DNA from: Aspidiotus rigidus
Lineage: Eukaryota > Arthropoda > Insecta > Hemiptera > Diaspididae
Assembly (NCBI GenBank): GCA_035079385.1
Contig: JAVHKY010000023.1
Coordinates: forward strand, 7,518,001-7,582,000
DNA: 64,000 nt
Direction: 5' to 3'
Below are positions 58,763 to 64,000 of the stretch, one piece after another. Position numbers and translations under genes: made by a program. Below the pieces are notes generated by a model that was not told the DNA's origin, made no database searches, and saw nothing but the letters and a program-made list of their open reading frames with translations. Each line of letters starts with the position of its first letter. The first letter of the stretch is position 1.

Positions 58763-59185
58763 TACGTAAGTGTTATAAAAAATGAGAGTGAAAAAAGAGA
58801 TACAGATATTGCTCAATGGATTCAGTTTTTCAAAGTATATAATTTCTATGCAAATAAAACAACAAAGCAAATAGAAAACTATTTAAGGAAGTATAGAATT
58901 TATATAGCTTTTAGAGGAAGAGAAGTAGTTGAAAAATTGAATGAATTATATTCTATATTATTACAAAAATTATCTCAATCCAGATTACTTCAACCACATC
59001 AAATGCAAATTACTTTTACATTAACAAAGGAAGAAATAAATAGATGGCTTTCAGGAACTCCATTCAAGTTTGATGATGATATATTTAAGTCAAGTAAGGA
59101 GAATGATTTTAAAATTAGACCTAGATTTGTAGATGATAATTCTCCTCTGGGTCAATATCTGATTCAAAATCATCCTCTCTTATAG
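58763..59185 (+). pseudogene. AT-rich block, frame lacking a start
   Basis: Open for 140 codons from the TAA at 58760 with no ATG in its first 90 codons. It includes DIAQWIQFFKVYNFYANKTT, KIENYLRKY-like helix text, ITFTLTKEEINRWLSGTPF and ends GQYLIQNHPLL. Probably truncated at its 5' end or begun elsewhere. Unknown family. Confidence 0.45.
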
Positions 59186-59211
59186 GTGATTTATCATAGT
59201 TATCAATAGGC

Positions 59212-59343
59212 CTACCTATCTATCTTTATTCTATCTTTTTCTCTTATTCTCTCCCTTGTTCTATCCTTATATTTTTGAACAAATTTTTCATATTCTTCTT
59301 CATAGTCATTATAATTATCTTGCATGCTGTTTTGATTTTCCAT
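59212..59343 (-). CDS. AT-rich block, 43-residue charged peptide
   Basis: MENQNSMQDNYNDYEEEYEK followed by a Lys/Arg/Glu-rich helix ending KIDR. A TATATAA lies just upstream on the minus strand (about 59352-59358). Too short for a family call. Confidence 0.35.
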   Translation of the reverse strand: MENQNSMQDNYNDYEEEYEKFVQKYKDRTRERIREKDRIKIDR

Positions 59344-59439
59344 TTTGATTCTTATTTATATAAGTAGAAAAGCATATAAGAAGGTTGATTGATATTTCCA
59401 GTTTAAAAAAATAATTAGGTCTACTATTTATTCATTTAC

Positions 59440-59811
59440 CTATTTATTTTCTGTTCCCTGATTAGATTTATTTCTCAAGTTATCACAAGATGTGCTAGCT
59501 GATAGTAAACTATTGTCTGGTTCATTGATTATCTCTATATTTGGTTCATTGATTATCTCCATATTAGGTTCATTGACTATCTCCATATTAGGTTCATTGA
59601 TTATCTCTATATCTGATTCATATCCTAGATCAGCTTGAGGTTGTGGATCATAGAATCAAATATCATCAAAAAGTGGACTACCACCAAGGAATCAGATTTC
59701 CGCATTTTTGATTGCTCTTATAACTTCCATATACTCTTCAGGATTTTCTTCAAAATGAACTTCATAAACATTGTCTTGGTATAAGTCTAAGCTGCTCTCA
59801 CAAGTATTCAT
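59440..59811 (-). pseudogene. AT-rich block, acidic repeat protein with two in-frame TGA
   Basis: ATG at 59811 opens MNTCESSLDLYQDNVYEVHF; the frame reads through 124 codons to TAG at 59440 except for TGA at codons 40 (59694-59692) and 52 (59658-59656). Both stops are followed by Phe and preceded by Ile (AEI-stop-FLGGSPLFDDI-stop-FYDPQP). Between codons 60 and 100 a 10-residue unit (EIINEPNM) is repeated four times, coded by 30-bp repeats (59520-59625). The C-terminus is Ser/Asn-rich. The two stops could come from Trp codons by single changes, so a dead gene or a code in which TGA is Trp both fit. Confidence 0.5.
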
Positions 59812-60172
59812 ATTTTTCCAAGTTGATAAACATTTGTAGACTACTTATAAGTTTTATACTTTCTTTTCAATAACACCATTTTTATCAAGATTAAAAAAGG
59901 TAGGTCTCAACTCATACATGAGAAACACAGAGAGAAAGGTTGAAGTAATTTTCTATAAGGTAAGGCAAAGTTCATGGAAATTATGGCTACTAAAAGTGAT
60001 TGTGTTTTTCTGACTAAATATCACTGATTAGCCTACAGAAATCACATTAATTTCTGCCTGAACGTTGGCTGAACGTTTGTGCGGTAATTTTCAGCTAATT
60101 TAATGATAGGAAAAGTGTACTAAAGACTCATCTTCTGATGGTTTCTTGAAGAAAGGATAAAATGATGCTGAA

Positions 60173-60385
60173 TTTCTCTGAAAAAGTCTGAAATAAGGGT
60201 CAGAACCAATATGCAGCCTAGAAACTTATAATTTTTAAAGAGTCTATTTTCTTATACCAGATCAGTGATTTTTCTCTGAAAAAAGTCTAAAATACAAGTC
60301 AGAATGAATATGCTGTCTAGAAAAATTATAATTTTAAAAAGTCCATTTTCTTATACCAGATCGGTGATTTTCTCTGAAAAAGTAT
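60173..60385. repeat. Tandem duplication, about 98-bp units
   Basis: TTTCTCTGAAAAAGTCTGAA at about 60173 and TTTCTCTGAAAAAAGTCTAA at 60271 each start a unit ending TTATACCAGATC(A/G)GTGATTT. The flanks 59812-60172 and 60386-60640 show no gene. Confidence 0.75.
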
Positions 60386-60644
60386 GAGAATTGAGTAAAA
60401 TGATGTCTGAATGTTTTTGGAGTGGTCCTCTAATATTGATATACATTTTCTAGAAAAATATCTGAGTTGATAAGAGTATAAATGTTCATTGCTCTGACTT
60501 TTAGTTATTAACGTATTCATAGTTAGAAGCTGGCGCAGAAGTAGTTGAAAACTGGCAAAGGTTCAACTTTGAGAGAATTTCTCCCTCTGCTTCTTCTTGA
60601 GGTTTTTGAAATTTAGTGAAAAATGAGAGAAATTAGCCACTGCG

Positions 60645-61447
60645 CTTCACTGCGCCAGAACATACATCTTATATCTACTTTTGATTCACTCACGCAACCC
60701 ATACTTACTTATAATATCATTCAGTAGTAGATTATATTGTTGCAGGCTGTTGAACGTTATATTTTGTTGTGTACTTGTATGAGTGTGTCAGCAGCCTGTA
60801 TGTGAAAAATATGCTTCTTAAAAGATGAAAATGGATACCGTTTTATCTCCAGAATTGAAAAGGTATTATGTACATTGTCACCTTTTAAAAAGCATATTTT
60901 ACACATACAGGCTGCTGACACACTCACACAAGTACACAACAAAATATAACTTTCAACGGCCTGCAACAATAGAGTCTACTACTGAATGATATTATAAGTA
61001 AGTATGGGTTGCGTGAGTGAATCAAACAAGGGTAAAAATTGAATCTGAACATGATACCTGCAGAGAATTGTTAGTTCGTACCCTTTTAATCCTATATTTT
61101 ATTGTGTGTTTGTGAGAGTGTGTCAGCAACCTGTCTGTGTAAAATATGCTATTTTCCAATTCAATAGTTGAATCAACTCATTGGTCATTACTACGTTTTA
61201 TCCTCAGAATAAGGTATCATGTCCATTTTCACCTTTTAAAAAGCATATGTTACACATACAGGCTGAAGACACACTCACACAAGCACACAATAAAATATGG
61301 GATTAAAAGGGTATGAACTAACAATTCTCTGCAGATATGTTTAGATTCAATTTTTACCTTGTTTGATTCACTCACGCAACCCATACTTACTTATAATATC
61401 ATTCAGTAGTACACTCTATTGTTGTAGGCTGTTGAAAGCTATATTAA
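60645..61447. repeat. Composite palindromic block, right copy (inverse of 42786-43375)
   Basis: It starts at TGCGCCAGAACATACAT and ends in TTGAAAGCTATATT, the reverse complement of the block at 42786-43375 with an additional internal module. Modules such as GATTCACTCACGCAACCC and its inverse occur several times, so the block is internally palindromic. The right edge touches the GGGAACCTG-family element. Confidence 0.8.
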
Positions 61448-61449
61448 CA

Positions 61450-61773
61450 GGGAACCTGTTCTATGGGGGGCTTTTAGAGAAATTTGCCGTGCGCCGTCCA
61501 ACAAAAAACAGGAAAATTTCGACTCTCGAGCCATGTATGATAGGAATTTTTCCAAGTCCCCCTTCTATAATATATAGCTCGAGAATAAAAATTTTTCCAA
61601 GTCCCCCTCCTATCATATATAGCTGGAGATTCGAGAAAAATTTCGACTCTCAAACTATATTATACTAGGCTTATAGTAGGTGTAGGCCTTCTTTATATTA
61701 GCTTTATCTAGATCTAGGCTTCCTTGAATTCTCAATATACCAAATCCCTTATGACTCATAAAACAGGTTCCCC
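61450..61773. mobile_element. GGGAACCTG-family short inverted-repeat element, complete copy
   Basis: It begins GGGAACCTGTTCTATGGGG and ends CATAAAACAGGTTCCCC, inverted repeats agreeing at about 14 of 16 bases. The interior has three head-to-tail units with CCATGTATGATAGGA or its complement and AAATTTCGACTCTC. No coding capacity. Relatives occur at about 18.85-20.5, 42.6, 50.0 and 62.1 kb. Confidence 0.7.
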
Positions 61774-61865
61774 GCGTTCCTCGCTTAACTTCGTTAAGGA
61801 AGCCATCGTTTTTCCAAGTGTTTCTCCTATCCCCACGCTTTTCTATAATATTACGGTTCATTATG

Positions 61866-62008
61866 ACAAATTTAAAATGTCTTTATTACCATTCGCGGCA
61901 TAAATTCAAACAGCTTTTTGTCCACCCGGAAGATGACGTTAGTCAAAAGCGCTCGGTGTAAAGTTTGAATTTATGCGGTGAATTGTAATAAAGAAATTTT
62001 AAATTTGT
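61866..62008. mobile_element. Miniature hairpin element, 143 bp
   Basis: Arms of about 45 bp: ACAAATTTAAAATGTCTTTA at the left and its near-exact complement TAAAGAAATTTTAAATTTGT at the right, with TAAATTCAAAC/GTTTGAATTTA at the inner ends. The loop is about 50 bp. This has the shape of a MITE; no target duplication was clear. Confidence 0.75.
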
Positions 62009-62127
62009 CTTCCTCCTATGATATATAGCACCAAAGACCAAGCCTGTGACATCGCAATTTGATGACGTCATAGGTCAGGATTGTAACGTCATAATCTGAC
62101 GCCATCATAGATCAGTTTTTTTAGCGG

Positions 62128-62344
62128 GGAACCCGCTATCTCTTTTGTTGGGGGGTACTTCCAGGAAATCTTTGTCCGCGAGCGCAAGCGAGTTTGATGA
62201 CGTCACGGAGAGGGGGGGGGGGGACTTGGAAAAATGTCGACCCTTTAGCCATACAGTATAATATGATAGGAAGGGGGCTTTGGAAAAATTCCTACCTCTG
62301 AGCTATACATAATAGGAGGGGGACTTGGAAAGACGACGGCGTTA
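62128..62344. mobile_element. GGGAACCTG-family element cut by the duplicated segment
   Basis: It starts GGGGAACCCGCTATCTC, contains a G run (62209-62222) and units AGGAAGGGGGCTTTGG and AGGAGGGGGACTTGG, and ends abruptly at the left edge of the forked duplicate at 62345. Confidence 0.6.
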
Positions 62345-64000
62345 CGATTAAATTGTTTTGCCTACCCGTTCTGAAGTGGAGCGAAATTTTTACTGAAAAC
62401 TGATGTTCTCAAGACAAACATTGCTTTTCGGATCACATACTCATTCTTAGAAAGCTACCTTCCTGAAGAGGTCAATGAATTTTATATCAATAAAAATTTA
62501 TCTCGCTCTTGACTAATAATAATAAATTTGATTTGTAAGTGCGTTGAAACTTATTCTATTGATTAATCAAGATGACATCACAAATATGACATCGAAACTC
62601 TCTTATCAATCCGAGCACACGAATCTCTTCAATTGCTGATTCAAATGAGACAGAAAAGAAAACGAAAAAAAAATAATAATAATTAATGTTGCTTCAATTA
62701 TCTCAGGAGCGAACGTTATAGCGCATTTTTGCCTAATACAAGTGCCTACAAGATTCATTTTCATATTTATCAATTATTTTTACACAAAAGTTCCTCACTC
62801 GCCTTGTACTCAGAATTAGCTTCTATTCATAGTTTGAAAGAATGTCAGTATGTTCTCAAGAAATTCCAAATAAATCCTTATTTTTCTGAGGAAAAAAATA
62901 ACAGAAAATTAGTAACTTATTTTCAGTTGACCTATCGAAAAGTATAGAGATATCGTCTCTATTTAGGTGGATTTCTTTTTTCTATTTTATTAGAGGGTTA
63001 CTTATCACTTCTTTTAAAATTTTAAATTCAATCGCTTGTATACAGTACTTAATTTTATTTTGTACCTTTTAGAATAATGATCAGGATCTTGAAATCCCTA
63101 AATTATTGTTGTCTTTGTTTGCTTCAGATGCTACACAAATCATTCCAAAGAGAACGTGGCGCACAGTACCGAGATGACCGTCAATTTGAGTATGGCCTCT
63201 CGGTCGAGTACCAATGGAAGATTATCCGCAGATGAAGATAACAATAAAGAAAATAGCATTCCAGAATCAAAACAGCAAAACAGTACCATGGAAGACTCCA
63301 AAGATAACAATAATAATAATAGCAGTGATAATAATAATAATGACACTAAAGAAGGCGATGAACAAGCTCACATCATACCCTGGAGAGCACAACTGAGAAA
63401 AACAAACAGCAAACTAAATTTATTAGAATAATAATTTACAAATACAAGCATAGGTTTTGCTTTTTCATTTTTTTTCCCCTTTGTTTTCTATTTCGTTTTG
63501 TTTTTTGTTTTGTTTTATTCATGTTTAGTTGATTTTCGTCGTAATTATTATGCAGTGTTTTTAATTGTTGTATTATGTACCGTATTCGAGCACTACTCGT
63601 TAATATTTTTTTTTTTTCCTCGATCCAGTTTAGTTAGATTCATTTTTTCATGTGTATTATTACGTTTAAGTTTTCGTAAATATACAAACTGATTTTTCCT
63701 TCATCTTAAATAATTCTTATTATAAAGATATCGTTTAAATGTCTCGAGATTATTGAATGGAAAAGAAAAAAAAAAGAGAAAAAAAAAAGGAAGAAGAAAA
63801 TTAAAAGAATAGTATAGAGTCTAGAAAAAAAAACTCAAACAGAATACAAAAATAATTTACAAAATAAAATATTCTATTTTTACTATTCTTTTTCGACCTA
63901 TTTTAATGACTTATTGTTTTAACAACGCATATTGTACTCTAAGTACTTAATTTTCAATATTAGAATAAGGATCATACCAATCATACAGTATACGTAGTCT
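62345..64000 (+). repeat. Direct duplicate, copy 2 (forked last intron, exon, 3' UTR)
   Basis: It matches 12095-13772 throughout and continues past the window edge. The intron part differs by scattered substitutions and a 22-bp loss; the 3' UTR is nearly identical. Confidence 0.95.
63128..63431 (+). CDS. f: Second copy of the forked terminal exon
   Basis: The acceptor TTGCTTCAG is kept, the exon is 304 bp and the protein is identical to that of 12901-13204; only GCT/GCC (Ala) and CGA/CGG (Arg) differ. No exon e precedes it in the window, so it could serve only as an alternative last exon over more than 50 kb, or be the other haplotype of the same exon. Confidence 0.8.

Larger units (their letters stand above)
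55992..59811. other. AT-rich block of short intronless frames, virus- or plasmid-like
   Basis: The block has a compact gene layout unlike the rest of the window: frames on both strands at 55992-56261 (+), 56653-57313 (-), 57477-57863 (+), 58238-58705 (+), 58763-59185 (+), 59212-59343 (-) and 59440-59811 (-), with short gaps between. Codons are extremely A/T-rich and products are rich in Lys, Asn, Ile and Glu. TATATAA boxes precede 58238 and the ATG at 59343. No introns are evident. Several frames lack a start, carry stops or are frameshifted, so the block looks like a decaying insertion. No capsid, polymerase, integrase or other hallmark gene was recognised. Confidence 0.55.

Noticed and set aside
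59440..59811. Selenoprotein with TGA as selenocysteine
   Set aside because: No selenocysteine-type residue context and no clear SECIS element; Trp codon decay or a different code explains both stops more simply.
42786..61447. A Polinton/Maverick with long terminal inverted repeats
   Set aside because: Length and inverted ends fit, but no DNA polymerase, integrase, protease, ATPase or capsid gene was seen, two genes inside have introns, and the repeat blocks are internally palindromic.

Overview
The window reads as nuclear DNA of an insect: AT-rich, intron-bearing genes with GT-AG splice sites, and most of the sequence made of transposable-element remains. Its anchor is the 3' end of a gene I recognise as the insect forked (espin-family actin-bundling) gene. 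Six exons on the + strand (5474-13204) join with compatible phases and end in the family's Pro-Trp-Lys-Arg and Pro-Trp-Arg-Ala-Gln-Leu-Arg motifs. The species cannot be named from sequence alone.

Layout. 1-2960 is a TTGAC-rich satellite with a period of about 387 bp. 3742-4526 is a hAT-type non-autonomous element with an 8-bp target duplication. 5474-13803 is the forked 3' half; its 4.2-kb intron holds a decayed I-type non-LTR retrotransposon that was split by a terminal-inverted-repeat element full of AT minisatellite. 14.2-14.7 kb is a Jockey-type remnant. 15785-17237 holds two exons of an unidentified gene. 17.3-24.3 kb contains three Penelope-like elements, two of them abutting head to head. 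25125-26436 is an unidentified three-exon gene with a likely signal peptide (minus strand). 28.4-28.9 kb is another Jockey remnant. 29.0-36.5 kb contains a badly decayed Ty1/copia element (+) with a short direct repeat at its ends. 37.3-42.15 kb is a better preserved copia element (minus) whose primer-binding site matches the anticodon arm of initiator tRNA-Met. 42.5-43.4 and 60.6-61.8 kb carry matching nested repeats in opposite orientation. Between these lie two more unidentified genes (44171-45202 and 52024-52438), a tRNA-derived SINE, hairpin elements and a second I-type retrotransposon.

55.99-59.81 kb is unlike the rest: a very AT-rich block of at least six short intronless reading frames on both strands, with TATA-like boxes just upstream, a Cys/His metal-binding-type protein and a helix-turn-helix-like protein. 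It looks like the remains of a small DNA virus or plasmid-like element, and some of its frames carry disabling lesions. I could not assign it to a known family, and it is the best candidate for something undescribed.

62345-64000 repeats 12095-13772, so the last forked exon and its 3' UTR appear twice, 50 kb apart. The exon differs only by two synonymous changes. This is either a tandem duplication of about 50 kb or a haplotype artefact of assembly.
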